A stretch of 33,099 nucleotides of DNA from Tissierellia bacterium (lineage in GTDB: Bacteria; Bacillota; Clostridia; Tissierellales; Tissierellaceae). The notes below the pieces were generated by a model. That model did not search any database. It was not told where the DNA came from and saw nothing but the letters and a program-made list of their open reading frames with translations. Location: contig JAAYHU010000035.1 in NCBI GenBank assembly GCA_012735245.1, positions 1 through 33,099 of the forward strand. Direction: 5' to 3'. The position numbers were made by a program, and so were the translations under genes. Positions 23,754-32,561 of this stretch are shown here, piece after piece (position 1 is the stretch's first letter; each line of letters begins with the position of its first letter).

Positions 23754-25072
23754 TGGAGGCTTTAAGAATAAATCAAGAGTATATAGATTTAGTTAAATCT
23801 AATCCAGAAAAATACCTTGAGGATTACAAAATAACCTTAGATAAGGTGGCGAATTCCACTGCCATATATAAGGGAAAGCCGGTGCCATTTCTATACCATC
23901 CCATGTTCTTTACTGAGGAAGATGTAAGGAAGTTTAAAGAAATGGTAGATACCCTAATGTCCATAACCAATAAGGTAACAGAAAGGTATTTAAGCTCAAA
24001 GGAATTTAGAAAGAAGTTCGAATACTCACCTTTATTAGAAGACCTAATCCTTATCGATAATGGATATGATATAAATGTTCCCATAGCCAGATATGATTTA
24101 TTCTATGGCGGTGACGATAATTTTAAATTCTGTGAGTTTAATACAGACGGGTCCTCTGCCATGAATGAGGATAATACCATAGGTAGGATTTTGCTAGAAA
24201 CCCAAGCCTTAAAAGAATTTGCCAAGAGGTACCATTTGTCCATATTTGAATTAATAGACAGCTGGGTAGAGGACATTATAAGTATCTATAATAAGTGGTC
24301 AAACAAAGGAGATAAACCCAATATAGCCATAGTAGATTTCACAGAAAGCGGCACCACTTCAGAATTTGAAGTTTTTAAAAATGCCTTCATAAAAAAGGGA
24401 TATAATGCTATCATTGCTGATCCAAGGGACTTAAAGTATAGGGATGGGAAGCTCTACTTTGAAGATTATAGGATTGACCTGGTATACAGAAGGATAGTCA
24501 CCTTTGAACTAATAGAAAAGGCCGATGAAATTCCAGATTTCATTGAAGCCTATAGGGATAAGGCCTTCTGCTGTGTAGGTTCCCTTAGGTCCCAAATAAT
24601 GCATAACAAAATCATATTTAAGATCCTCCATGATGAGGATACATTAGAAATTCTGTCGGAGAAGGAAAGAGAATTTGTAAAAAAACATATACCTGTTACT
24701 GGCTTATTTAAGGGAGATAGGGAAGTTTTTGAAAAGGTTCTAAACAATAAGGACAAATATATTATGAAGCCCTACGATTTAAATGCCTCAAGGGGAGTAT
24801 ATGCAGGCAAGGATTTAAGCTTTGAAGAATGGAAAGAGAGATTAGAAAAATCATGGAATAAAGACTATCTTTACCAGGAATATTTTGAACCCTTTACAAG
24901 GGACCATATAGTATTTGAGGATAATGAATTAAAAGTAGAGACTCTTAAGTCCATAATTGGCTTATTCATATATAAGGAAAAATTCGCTGGCATCTATACC
25001 AGGGTAGGAAGGCTAAGTATAATATCGGGAATTACCAATTATTATACTCTGCCGAATCTACTGGTAAAATAA
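23753..25072 (+). CDS. ATP-grasp ligase, glutathionylspermidine-synthase-like
   Basis: This 439-residue protein resembles the C-terminal ATP-grasp half of glutathionylspermidine synthase (circularly permuted ATP-grasp). Conserved-looking segments are FKFCEFNTDGSSAMNEDN (about 122-140), YRRIVTFELIE, YIMKPYDLNASRGVYAGKDL (about 338-357) with the ATP-binding Lys, and YLYQEYFEP with the grasp Glu. The start shares one base with the end of gshA (TAATG), the tightest coupling in the window. It therefore probably ligates an amine or amino acid to gamma-glutamylcysteine, giving glutathione or a different thiol. The acceptor is unknown. The family includes many unstudied ligases, so a peptide-modifying role is possible. 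Confidence 0.75.
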   Translation: MEALRINQEYIDLVKSNPEKYLEDYKITLDKVANSTAIYKGKPVPFLYHPMFFTEEDVRKFKEMVDTLMSITNKVTERYLSSKEFRKKFEYSPLLEDLILIDNGYDINVPIARYDLFYGGDDNFKFCEFNTDGSSAMNEDNTIGRILLETQALKEFAKRYHLSIFELIDSWVEDIISIYNKWSNKGDKPNIAIVDFTESGTTSEFEVFKNAFIKKGYNAIIADPRDLKYRDGKLYFEDYRIDLVYRRIVTFELIEKADEIPDFIEAYRDKAFCCVGSLRSQIMHNKIIFKILHDEDTLEILSEKEREFVKKHIPVTGLFKGDREVFEKVLNNKDKYIMKPYDLNASRGVYAGKDLSFEEWKERLEKSWNKDYLYQEYFEPFTRDHIVFEDNELKVETLKSIIGLFIYKEKFAGIYTRVGRLSIISGITNYYTLPNLLVK

Positions 25073-25105
25073 CTGAAGAGAAATTCTTAGGTTATTTTTG
25101 TTTTT
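25068..25105 (+). terminator. Weak terminator after the thiol-ligase pair
   Basis: AATAAC (25068-25073) pairs with GTTATT (25091-25096), with a partly mismatched inner stem. It is followed by a T-rich run. The stem is imperfect, so this is a tentative call. Confidence 0.45.
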
Positions 25106-25241
25106 GCATATTTTTCTACTATGATTATTTATAAATTAATGCTATATTTAAAAAGGAGTATAAAAGAAAGGGGGATAAACATACTATAAAGTCAAAGCTT
25201 ATACATAAAGCTTTATTACTAGGTTATGAGGTGTAAGTTTG

Positions 25242-26447
25242 ATGAATAATTGGAATAATGAAATGCTTAATGGGAATAAGGCAGAAGGAATTAGATTAAA
25301 AAATGCAGTAAGCATAGAGGGAATTATATGTTTAATATTATTAATAGGCTTTTTTGCAATTTTAGGCACTAAAATGGGCTTCATAAACTCCATAAGCACC
25401 TTATTAAATACTGCCTATGACTTACTTGTGAATACGGTGTTTTATATTATGGCCATAGCCGTAGTGGCAGGAGCCATAGCAAGTATACTTGCTGAATTCG
25501 GAGTTATTGCATTGGCAAACAAGCTATTATCTCCTTTAATGAAACCCATTTATGGGCTTCCAGGAGCCAGCGTTATGTCAATATTTACTACATACTTGTC
25601 AGATAATCCAGCTGTTCTTACCTTAGCTGATGATAAAAGATTTCGAAGGTATTTCAAAAAATATCAGCTGCCAGCCCTTACCAATATTGGTACAGCTTAT
25701 GGTATGGGATTGATAGTTACAGTATATATGATGGGACTGCCAAATCCCAATAATGAAAACTTTGTCTTGGCTGCAATCATAGGTAATATAGGGGCAATAA
25801 TAGGTAGTATTGTGTCAGTTCGCCTGATGCTTATGAAGACTAAAAGAATATACGGTACCACTATGGAGGCAGAAGAAGATAACAGTAGCACCTATGATAT
25901 ACTAGAATATAGGGAGGTAAGAGAAGGCACCATAGGGGAAAGGCTTATGAATTCCATGCTTGAAGGTGGAGCCTCAGGTGTGAAGGTAGGCTTTGATATA
26001 ATTCCTGGAGTACTTGTAATCTGTAGCTTTGTAATGATACTTACTAATACTACTTCTGAATCAGGCATATATACAGGTGCTGCCTATGAAGGCATAGGCC
26101 TACTTCCCTGGATAGGTGAGAAGATTAGCTTCGTCACAAAGCCACTTTTTGGCTTTACTTCCCCATCGGCTATTTCGGTACCCATAACTGCCCTTGGGGC
26201 AGCTGGTGCAGCCATAGGCCTAGTACCTAATATGGTAATTCAAGGTATGGCTAAGGCCCATGATGTGGCAGTATTTACTGCCATGTGTATGTGCTGGAGT
26301 GGGTATTTAAGTACCCATGTGGCTATGATGGATGGATTGAAGTTTAGAAATTTAACAGGGGCAGCCATATTCTGTCATACCATAGGAGGGATTTGTGCAG
26401 GTATTGCTGCAAACTGGCTCTTTAGGTTAATAGAGTTGATATTTTAA
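25242..26447 (+). CDS. Gate-domain (nucleoside-recognition) membrane transporter
   Basis: This protein of about 401 residues has two Gate (nucleoside-recognition) domains: one at about 55-185 (FYIMAIAVVAGAIASILAEF, PGASVMSIFTTYLSDNPAVL, TNIGTAYGMGL) and one at about 250-400 (GFDIIPGVLVICSFVMIL, MCWSGYLSTHVAMMDG, AIFCHTIGGICAGI). Ten or so membrane helices are predicted. The family includes FeoB-core-like and spore proteins; the substrate is unknown. GAGGTG precedes both TTG 25239 and ATG 25242; I use the ATG. A strong terminator follows, so it is a single-gene unit unless read from the ATP-grasp gene. Confidence 0.78.
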   Translation: MNNWNNEMLNGNKAEGIRLKNAVSIEGIICLILLIGFFAILGTKMGFINSISTLLNTAYDLLVNTVFYIMAIAVVAGAIASILAEFGVIALANKLLSPLMKPIYGLPGASVMSIFTTYLSDNPAVLTLADDKRFRRYFKKYQLPALTNIGTAYGMGLIVTVYMMGLPNPNNENFVLAAIIGNIGAIIGSIVSVRLMLMKTKRIYGTTMEAEEDNSSTYDILEYREVREGTIGERLMNSMLEGGASGVKVGFDIIPGVLVICSFVMILTNTTSESGIYTGAAYEGIGLLPWIGEKISFVTKPLFGFTSPSAISVPITALGAAGAAIGLVPNMVIQGMAKAHDVAVFTAMCMCWSGYLSTHVAMMDGLKFRNLTGAAIFCHTIGGICAGIAANWLFRLIELIF

Positions 26448-26461
26448 TAGATTTAACCTGG

Positions 26462-26497
26462 CAAAGAATCCTTTACTAAAGGATTCTTTGTTTTTTT
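26462..26497 (+). terminator. Rho-independent terminator
   Basis: A perfect 13-bp stem (CAAAGAATCCTTT with AAAGGATTCTTTG, 26462-26474 and 26478-26490) closes on ACT and is followed by seven T residues. Confidence 0.9.
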
Positions 26498-26550
26498 GAT
26501 TTATTCTGTAAATTTCCTTCTTGTTTATTAATAAAACTTTTGAAAAACTA

Positions 26551-26579
26551 TTGACATATAGAACCAAAACCTATATACT
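26551..26579 (+). promoter_or_regulatory. Promoter and dyad operator of the YtrA-like operon
   Basis: TTGACA (26551-26556) and TATACT (26574-26579) are separated by 17 bases, a near-consensus promoter. The spacer carries TATAG-N9-CTATA (26557-26575), a dyad placed to block polymerase. It is a candidate operator for the GntR/YtrA protein encoded next. Confidence 0.8.
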
Positions 26580-26622
26580 TAATTGCACAAGTAACTAACC
26601 GACCAACCGAGGAGGTGTAAGT

Positions 26623-26991
26623 TTGCTAGATTTAAATTCGGATAAATCAATATATGTACAGGTAGCGGAGATAATAGAGAACGAAATTTTGCTGGGCAAT
26701 TTAAAAGAGGAGGATCAAGCACCTTCAACCAATCAATTTGCAAAAGTCTATCAGATAAATCCAGCAACAGCACGAAAGGGGCTAAATATCTTAGTAGACG
26801 AAGGAATCCTATATAAAAAAAGGGGAATTGGTATGTTTGTGGCTGAGGGAGCAAGGAAGAAGATAATTAAAAAGAGGCAAGTAGCCTTTTTCAATGAAAT
26901 CTTGCCTGAAGTAATAAAGGAAGCAGATAGGTTAGAAATTACCTTAGATGAATTAATAGATTATATAAAGGAATTAAAGGGAGGGGAATAA
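26623..26991 (+). CDS. GntR-family regulator, YtrA subfamily
   Basis: This 122-residue regulator has the GntR winged helix-turn-helix at about 6-75: SIYVQVAEIIENEILLGNLK, then PSTNQFAKVYQINPATARKG and the wing GILYKKRGIGMFV. The short helical C-terminus (about 80-122) is the YtrA type, which controls a linked ABC transporter. The start is TTG 26623 after GAGGAGGTG, a strong site. The protein looks intact, whereas the ATPase and permease genes that follow are broken. It may now repress only its own promoter or act elsewhere. Confidence 0.9.
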   Translation: MLDLNSDKSIYVQVAEIIENEILLGNLKEEDQAPSTNQFAKVYQINPATARKGLNILVDEGILYKKRGIGMFVAEGARKKIIKKRQVAFFNEILPEVIKEADRLEITLDELIDYIKELKGGE

Positions 26992-26992
26992 A

Positions 26993-27432
26993 GTGCTTGA
27001 GATAATAAATTTAAATAAAAGCTATGGTAAAAATAAGGTTCTCACTGATATTAATTTAAAAATTGAAGAGAACAAGATATATGGATTATTAGGAAGAAAC
27101 GGGGCAGGAAAAACTACTTTACTAAGCCTGATATCAAATCAAATACTAAGGAATTCTGGAGAAATTAGGCTAGATGGTGAAGAAGTCTTTGAAAATCCTA
27201 GGGCCCTAGAGGATATTTGCTTAGTCAAAGAGCTGCCACAATCCCTCAAAGAGAAAAAGGCAAAGCTTATATTGGAACAGGCAAGTATAATGTATAAGAA
27301 TTGGGATGAGGAATATAAAAACTATTTGATTAAGGAATTCAATTTCAATGTAAAGAAATGGAAATAAGCAGTATTCCACTTCAAAAGCTATTTGTGTATC
27401 TTACGGAAAACACTATGAAAGGAGAGGCTTAA
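26993..27432 (+). pseudogene. YtrB-type ABC ATPase, middle deleted and frameshifted
   Basis: The GTG at 26993 opens a normal ABC ATPase with Walker A GRNGAGKTT (34-42). The frame ends at 27367, well before the signature, Walker B and His switch. From about 27355 another frame encodes SSIPLQKLFVYLTEN ... MKGEA, clearly the C-terminus of such ATPases, and stops next to the permease ATG. About a hundred codons are therefore missing, with a shift of frame at the join near 27355. No ATPase activity is expected. It follows the regulator directly (ribosome site GGGAGGGG). Confidence 0.85.
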
Positions 27433-28172
27433 ATGAATTCCATTACCAGGATTTTTAGGTTTTAATTCATGAGATTAAAAAAACGGTTTTCGGGTTTTGG
27501 GCTGCTGTACTAGGAGTTGATATACTATTTTATGGATTGACTAAATATTACTATCCTAGAGTGCGGATGGGATTACTTAGCTTTGATGATGATTTAATTT
27601 CCATAGCAGGTGCTAATTTGATGCCCATATTTATCTTTTTTATCGTCTATGGTATTTTAATATACCATGAAGATTTTTCCTTAGCCCTTAGTTTTGGAGC
27701 TACGAGAAAGGATTATTATAAATCAACTGTAATTTGCAATTTCCTAGTAGTATTGCTCTTTGCATCAGTTCAAAGTATACTTCAAATTGTAGATAAGCAT
27801 CTTGTAGCATCTTTAGGCCTTAGACCCATGACTGAATTTGGCATCTTTAATACTTCAAGAGATAATATATTATATATACTACTTGTTTTTACATTTCTTT
27901 TCTTTACTTTAAATTCAATTACAAATCTGTTGGGGGTCTTTCAATATAGGTTTGGATATAAGTTTTGGATAGGCTTGGGTATATTAATTTTTGGAGGGCA
28001 AATATTTTTTGGCAATTTAATATTAAATCTCCTGCTAGGAATTAGAGATATGTATATAAGTCTTTTGTCTATATTTAAAGGTTCTACCATCTTCATTGCA
28101 GGGATCCTTATAATTATTGTCTCTTATCTTTTAGGATATTTTCTTTTAAGAAAGGCTAACATTAAAAAATAA
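27433..28172 (+). pseudogene. YtrC/D-type ABC permease, frameshifted near N-terminus
   Basis: ATG 27433, after AAAGGAG, starts MNSITRIFRF and stops at 27463-27465. One base lost in the preceding T run would join it to the long downstream frame (LIHEIKKTVFGFWAAVLGVD), which continues to 28172. The rest is a membrane protein with about six helices (FFIVYGILIYHEDFSLALSF, GVFQYRFGYKFWIGLGILIF). A TTG at 27537 opens the remaining frame but lacks a ribosome site. With the ATPase also broken, the transporter is very likely dead. A sequencing error in the T run is possible for this gene alone. Confidence 0.8.
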
Positions 28173-28187
28173 GTTTAAATAACCCCA

Positions 28188-28217
28188 GCCCCCACCTTGA
28201 CAAGGTAGGGGTTTTTT
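28188..28217 (+). terminator. Terminator of the YtrA-type operon
   Basis: CCCCACCTTG pairs with CAAGGTAGGGG (one bulged A) around a short loop, followed by six T residues. It lies just past the permease stop. Confidence 0.85.
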
Positions 28218-28260
28218 GATGATAATGGTATTAATTTCAAATACAACTTAGGAGGAAGTA

Positions 28261-28683
28261 ATGTATAAATTATATGCAATTCTCATAGGAGTTTTAATTA
28301 CCATAATGGTAACATTTAATGGAGTACTGGAAAGCCATATAGGTAATTTTTTGGCTGTACTTGTAATACATATAGTCGGCCTTAGTTCCATATCTTTGAT
28401 TTTACTGCTGAGGCAGGAAAGGCCAACAATTAAAAAGGGAATTCCCCTTTATCTATATACGGGAGGGGCCATAGGGATTTTGTTGGTCTTAGTAAACAAT
28501 ATATGCTTTTCTAACTTAGGGGCCTCACTTACCCTATCCCTAGGGGTTTTTGGCCAATTGTTGTTATCGTCTATTATAGACCATTTTGGATTAATGGGAA
28601 TGAAGGCCTATAAGTTCCAGCTGAAAAAGCTTATAGGCTTTTCTATAATCTTAGTTGGGCTTATTATTATGACCATATATTAA
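28261..28683 (+). CDS. DMT-type transporter subunit, DUF606/YdcZ family (first of pair)
   Basis: This 140-residue membrane protein has about five predicted helices and the DUF606/YdcZ look: MYKLYAILIGVLITIMVTFN, a central GGAIGILLVLVNNI and a C-terminal KKLIGFSIILVGLIIMTI. Proteins of this size are half the length of typical ten-helix DMT exporters and are usually encoded in pairs. A second one starts 12 bases downstream, so the two probably form a heterodimer. AGGAGG precedes ATG 28261. Substrate unknown. Confidence 0.8.
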   Translation: MYKLYAILIGVLITIMVTFNGVLESHIGNFLAVLVIHIVGLSSISLILLLRQERPTIKKGIPLYLYTGGAIGILLVLVNNICFSNLGASLTLSLGVFGQLLLSSIIDHFGLMGMKAYKFQLKKLIGFSIILVGLIIMTIY

Positions 28684-28694
28684 GGAGATGGATT

Positions 28695-29144
28695 ATGTTA
28701 TACATTGTACTAGCTATTATAGGAGGATTTCTTACCATCTTGTCCATGGTAGTAAATGCAGGTTTAGGGAAAGAAATAGGAGTATTTCGGGGAACCTTTA
28801 TCAACTATGTGGTAGGCCTTAGTTTAATTTTAATTATGGTATTAATGCTGGGAAGCTTCCTGGATATAAAGACCTTAGCCAGTATACCCTTTTATGCCTT
28901 TTTAGGAGGTGCCCTAGGAGTTATCATCGTAGCCAGCTCAAATGTTATAATCCCTAAGATACCTGCCATATATACAGTATTATTAAACTTCATTGGGCAG
29001 ATTGTTGCAGGTATAATCATTGATTATATTAGGTTTGACTTTATTTCAAAGGGTAAAATAATAGGAGGAATATTAGTAATACTAGGTATCTTATATAACA
29101 GCATGATAGATAAGAAACAGCTAAGAGATGGAAATAATGCCTAA
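28695..29144 (+). CDS. DMT-type transporter subunit, DUF606/YdcZ family (second of pair)
   Basis: This 149-residue protein has five predicted helices and is similar in plan to its upstream neighbour: MLYIVLAIIGGFLTILSMVV, GGALGVIIVASSNVIIPKIP and GKIIGGILVILGILYNSMID. It differs enough in sequence to be a partner rather than a recent copy. AAGGAG precedes the ATG. Together the pair makes a complete transporter. The next gene, trkA, follows after 26 bases, so the pair may share the potassium operon's transcript. Confidence 0.8.
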   Translation: MLYIVLAIIGGFLTILSMVVNAGLGKEIGVFRGTFINYVVGLSLILIMVLMLGSFLDIKTLASIPFYAFLGGALGVIIVASSNVIIPKIPAIYTVLLNFIGQIVAGIIIDYIRFDFISKGKIIGGILVILGILYNSMIDKKQLRDGNNA

Positions 29145-29170
29145 ACTCATATTTATAGGAGATGATTAGT

Positions 29171-30562
29171 ATGAAGGTAATGGTAGTAGGTGCTGGGAAA
29201 CTGGGCTATAAGCTAGCAGAGTTTATGGTTATGGATGATATGGATGTGACGGTAATTGACCATAATCAGAAAACCTTAGATTTTGTCAATGAGCAATTAG
29301 ATGTCTTAACTGTATTGGCCAATGGGATAGAGATTAATGTCCTTAAAGGCCTAGGAATAAACCATTATGACCTCTTAGTAGCAACAACTGGCAGTGATGA
29401 AACAAACACCTTGATTTGCACCTTAGCAAAGAAACTAGGCTGTAAAACTACTATAGCCCGTATTAGAAATCCCTATTATATGAAACATCTAGATTTTATA
29501 AAGCATGAATTGGGAATAGACTATATTGTAAATCCTGATTTGGCAACTGCTCGAGCAATAGAAAAGTATCTATTAAAAAACTATAGTTTCTATTCTGGTG
29601 AATTTGTCAGTGGAAAGGTTCAAATGGTAGATTTCAATATAGAGTATATGGAAGAGTTTGTTGGCAAGAAATTAATGGAGCTGGAAAACTTCCAAGGCTT
29701 GTTGATTACAGCTATATCTAGAAATGGTAACCTTATAATTCCCAATGGTTCTACGGAGCTATTGGCCAATGATACCATCTATGTTATTGGTAAAACTTCA
29801 GACATTAACAGATTAAATAATCTGGTTTCAAAGGATATTATAAATAAAGATGTAAAAAGGGTTATGATATTAGGGGGAAGTAATATTGGGTATTATTTAG
29901 CCCAAAGACTAGCAATGGATAATATTTCAGTTACCTTAATAGAGAGGGATAAAAATAGATGTCAAGAATTATCGGAAGCCATAGGTGACATATTGATAAT
30001 ACATGGAGATGGTACGGATATTCACCTACTGGAAGAAGAAGGCATATCATCTATGGATGCCTTTGTTGGTGTTACAGGCTTTGATGAAGATAATCTCCTC
30101 ATGGCCCTAATGGCTAAGCAATCTGGAGTGGCGAAAGCAATTGCCAAGATTAGTAGAGAAAATTATGTAAAAATAATAGATAGATTAGGAATAGATGCAG
30201 CATTAAATCCAGTTTATATCACAGCAAGTGAAATACTTAAGGTCATTAGAGGTGGTAAAATAATATCCGTATCCTTATTGTTAGGAGGGGATGGAGAAGT
30301 TACAGAACTCATAGTAGACAAGGATTTACCAATAGTTGGAAAAACATTAGAAGAATTAAAGTTGCCTAAGGGTATTATAATTGGTGTGATAGTACACAAT
30401 GGTGAAGTCATAATACCCAATGGTAAAACAAGGATACATGCCAACGATAGGATAGTGGTATTCTGCTTATCAGAGAACCTGCCAACTTTAAAGATGTTTT
30501 TCAAATCCCAAAGGGGAGGTATTTTAAGTGAATTATGGAATCGTGTTAAGGGTACTAGGTAG
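29171..30562 (+). CDS. trkA: Trk potassium uptake regulator TrkA
   Basis: This cytoplasmic gating subunit of a Trk/Ktr-type potassium channel has two tandem RCK units, each with a Rossmann nucleotide-binding part and a TrkA_C part. VGAGKLG opens the first and LGGSNIG, about 230 residues later, the second. The TrkA_C parts contain GNLIIPNGSTELLANDTIYV and GEVIIPNGKTRIHANDRIVV. About 463 residues. AGGAG (29157-29161) is at correct distance for ATG 29171; the ATG at 29162 is too close. It overlaps the trkH start by 35 bases, so the two are translated together. Confidence 0.93.
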   Translation: MKVMVVGAGKLGYKLAEFMVMDDMDVTVIDHNQKTLDFVNEQLDVLTVLANGIEINVLKGLGINHYDLLVATTGSDETNTLICTLAKKLGCKTTIARIRNPYYMKHLDFIKHELGIDYIVNPDLATARAIEKYLLKNYSFYSGEFVSGKVQMVDFNIEYMEEFVGKKLMELENFQGLLITAISRNGNLIIPNGSTELLANDTIYVIGKTSDINRLNNLVSKDIINKDVKRVMILGGSNIGYYLAQRLAMDNISVTLIERDKNRCQELSEAIGDILIIHGDGTDIHLLEEEGISSMDAFVGVTGFDEDNLLMALMAKQSGVAKAIAKISRENYVKIIDRLGIDAALNPVYITASEILKVIRGGKIISVSLLLGGDGEVTELIVDKDLPIVGKTLEELKLPKGIIIGVIVHNGEVIIPNGKTRIHANDRIVVFCLSENLPTLKMFFKSQRGGILSELWNRVKGTR

Positions 30563-31976
30563 TATATTGATGCTGGAAGCCCTCTTTATGGTACCCTCCT
30601 TAGTAATATCTATTTATACTGGACAAGGAGATAGATTGGCCTTTTTAATTACCATTATTATTACTGGTATTACAGGTTTTATTTTAATTAGAAGAAAAGC
30701 TAGAAATAAGTATATTAGACCAAAGGATGGATTAGCCATAGTGTCTATTGGTTGGGTATTGGTATCTATTTTTGGAGCCTTACCTCTTTATCTATCAGGT
30801 AGCACTCCAACTTATATCGATGCCCTATTTGAAATAGTATCAGGCTTTACTACTACAGGCGCTACAATAATACAAAATGTAGAAATCTTGCCATTAGGAA
30901 TTTTATTTTGGCGTTCCTTTACACACTGGATTGGAGGAATGGGAATATTAGTTTTTACACTTGTACTGCTACCTGCTTTAGGTATTGGAGGATTTCAACT
31001 ATTTAAAGCTGAAAGTCCAGGCCCTATTGCAGGTAAGATTGCACCTAGGATTAAAGATACTGCAAAAATTTTGTATGGAATATATTTCACAATTACCATA
31101 ATTCAGGTAATATTTTTGAAACTAGGGGGGATGTCTTTATTTGATTCCCTAGTATATACTTTTGGTTCCGTAGGTACTGGTGGTTTTGCAACAAAGAATG
31201 GGTCTGTAGGTGCATATAATAGCAATTATATTCATTTTATTATAGGTCTATTTACTATACTAGCAGGGGTGAATTTTTCTATATATTATTCCCTATTTAA
31301 GGGAAGATGGAAGGAAATATTACAGGACGAGGAACTAAGACTTTATTTTCTTATTATTATAACTGCAACAATAGCTATTGCAATCAATCTTTATAAGAGC
31401 TCTTATTCTAGTTTAGGATTAGCCTTAAAGGATTCCTTTTTCCAAGTAGGCTCAATTATTACAACAACTGGATATTCCACAGTAGATTTTGACCTTTGGC
31501 CAACATTTAGTAAGGCCATACTTTTTCTTCTTATGTTCATAGGAGGTTGTGCTGGCTCAACTGCTGGAGGCATGAAAGTTATTAGAATTTTAATTATATT
31601 TAAATTGATAAAAAGAGAAGTTCTTAAGATATTTCATCCCAGAGCAGTAAGTCCAGTTAAATTAAATACTAAAGTATTGCCTAGCGAGACCATAGCAGGA
31701 ATATATAGTTTTGCAGGTTTATATATTGCCTTATTTGCATTATCTACCATATTAATATCTTTAGAAGGTGTTGATTTAATTAGTGCAATGAGCTCTATTG
31801 TAGCAACTTTAGGCAATATTGGTCCAGGCTTAGGTTTCGTTGGACCAACAAGGACTTTTTTTGGATATAGTCAGATAACAAAATTATTTTTATCCTTACT
31901 CATGCTTTTAGGAAGGCTTGAGCTATTTACAGTAATAGCCCTCCTGGCTCCAAAAAACTGGAAAAGGGAGATATAA
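30528..31976 (+). CDS. trkH: Potassium uptake channel TrkH
   Basis: This 482-residue membrane channel has four M1-P-M2 repeats. Each carries a filter-type loop: TTTGATII (about 108), GSVGTGGF (about 217), TTTGYST (about 313) and ATLGNIGPGLG (about 428). The glycines lining the pore are all present. Start is GTG 30528 after GGGGAGG, inside trkA, which is typical for trkAH operons. A strong hairpin follows, shared with the convergent dps gene. Confidence 0.93.
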   Translation: MNYGIVLRVLGSILMLEALFMVPSLVISIYTGQGDRLAFLITIIITGITGFILIRRKARNKYIRPKDGLAIVSIGWVLVSIFGALPLYLSGSTPTYIDALFEIVSGFTTTGATIIQNVEILPLGILFWRSFTHWIGGMGILVFTLVLLPALGIGGFQLFKAESPGPIAGKIAPRIKDTAKILYGIYFTITIIQVIFLKLGGMSLFDSLVYTFGSVGTGGFATKNGSVGAYNSNYIHFIIGLFTILAGVNFSIYYSLFKGRWKEILQDEELRLYFLIIITATIAIAINLYKSSYSSLGLALKDSFFQVGSIITTTGYSTVDFDLWPTFSKAILFLLMFIGGCAGSTAGGMKVIRILIIFKLIKREVLKIFHPRAVSPVKLNTKVLPSETIAGIYSFAGLYIALFALSTILISLEGVDLISAMSSIVATLGNIGPGLGFVGPTRTFFGYSQITKLFLSLLMLLGRLELFTVIALLAPKNWKREI

Positions 31977-31983
31977 TAAATAA

Positions 31984-32020
31984 GAAAACTCCTTAGGCAT
32001 TGCCTAGGAGTTTTCCTTAT
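31984..32020. terminator. Bidirectional terminator between trkH and dps
   Basis: GAAAACTCCTTAGGC (31984-31998) pairs with GCCTAGGAGTTTTC (32002-32015) with one bulged T. It lies between the convergent genes with T-rich sequence on the plus-strand side. Confidence 0.85.
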
Positions 32021-32451
32021 TTCAACATGGCATCTAAGAACCAGATATTCTTACTGTAATCTGCAACATAGCCTTCAAAGATTGCTACAGTTTCAAAGTC
32101 TCCTTCCTCGTCAGCTATGTTTCTAATTTCAGTTGCTAGGGCTTTCATTGATTCTAAATCCTTTTTAACGATTTCAAGGGATTCCTTAATTGAAAAGTCC
32201 TTTGCCTTTATTTCTTCAATATCGGACTTTTCTAGATACTCAGCTAGGGTAGATAGAGGATATTCATTCTTCATCTTCAACAACTCTGCTACCTCATCTA
32301 AGGCTTCAAATAGTTTGTCATAGATTTCTTCAGTAAACTCATGTACCTCCATAAATTGACTACCTACAACATTCCAATGTATATTGTGAAGTTTTATATT
32401 TAGGACTGCTAGATTTGATAAATATTTTTGTAAAAGTTCAATATGTTTCAT
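32017..32451 (-). CDS. dps: Dps/ferritin-like iron-storage protein
   Basis: This 144-residue protein of the Dps family stores iron in a 12-mer shell and protects DNA from peroxide. The ferroxidase pattern is visible: LHNIHWNVVG (H22, H25), then VHEFTEEIYD (about 36-45) and LDEVAELL (about 51-58), plus the C-terminal helix. Length is slightly short for Dps (usually about 150-170). The frame opens at 32490, but AAGGAGGGTG lies before ATG 32451, which I use. It is divergent from an HxlR regulator, with an inverted repeat between them. Confidence 0.9.
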   Translation of the reverse strand: MKHIELLQKYLSNLAVLNIKLHNIHWNVVGSQFMEVHEFTEEIYDKLFEALDEVAELLKMKNEYPLSTLAEYLEKSDIEEIKAKDFSIKESLEIVKKDLESMKALATEIRNIADEEGDFETVAIFEGYVADYSKNIWFLDAMLK

Positions 32452-32489
32452 ATGCACCCTCCTTAAATTTTTAATTATTTTCTTGTCCA

Positions 32490-32526
32490 TTTCTTTTATC
32501 TATATTATATGATAAAATAAAAGAAA
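32490..32526. promoter_or_regulatory. Inverted repeat between dps and the HxlR gene
   Basis: TTTCTTTTAT (32490-32499) is the exact reverse complement of ATAAAAGAAA (32517-32526), with a 17-base AT-rich spacer. It lies between the divergent dps and HxlR genes and could be an operator, perhaps for the HxlR protein. It does not match the PerR box well. Confidence 0.4.
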
Positions 32527-32561
32527 CAAAAAGGCACAAATTTGTTCGTAGAGGTGAGAAA

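Noticed and set aside
32452-32561. PerR box upstream of dps
   Set aside because: No good match to TTATAAT-N-ATTATAA was found.
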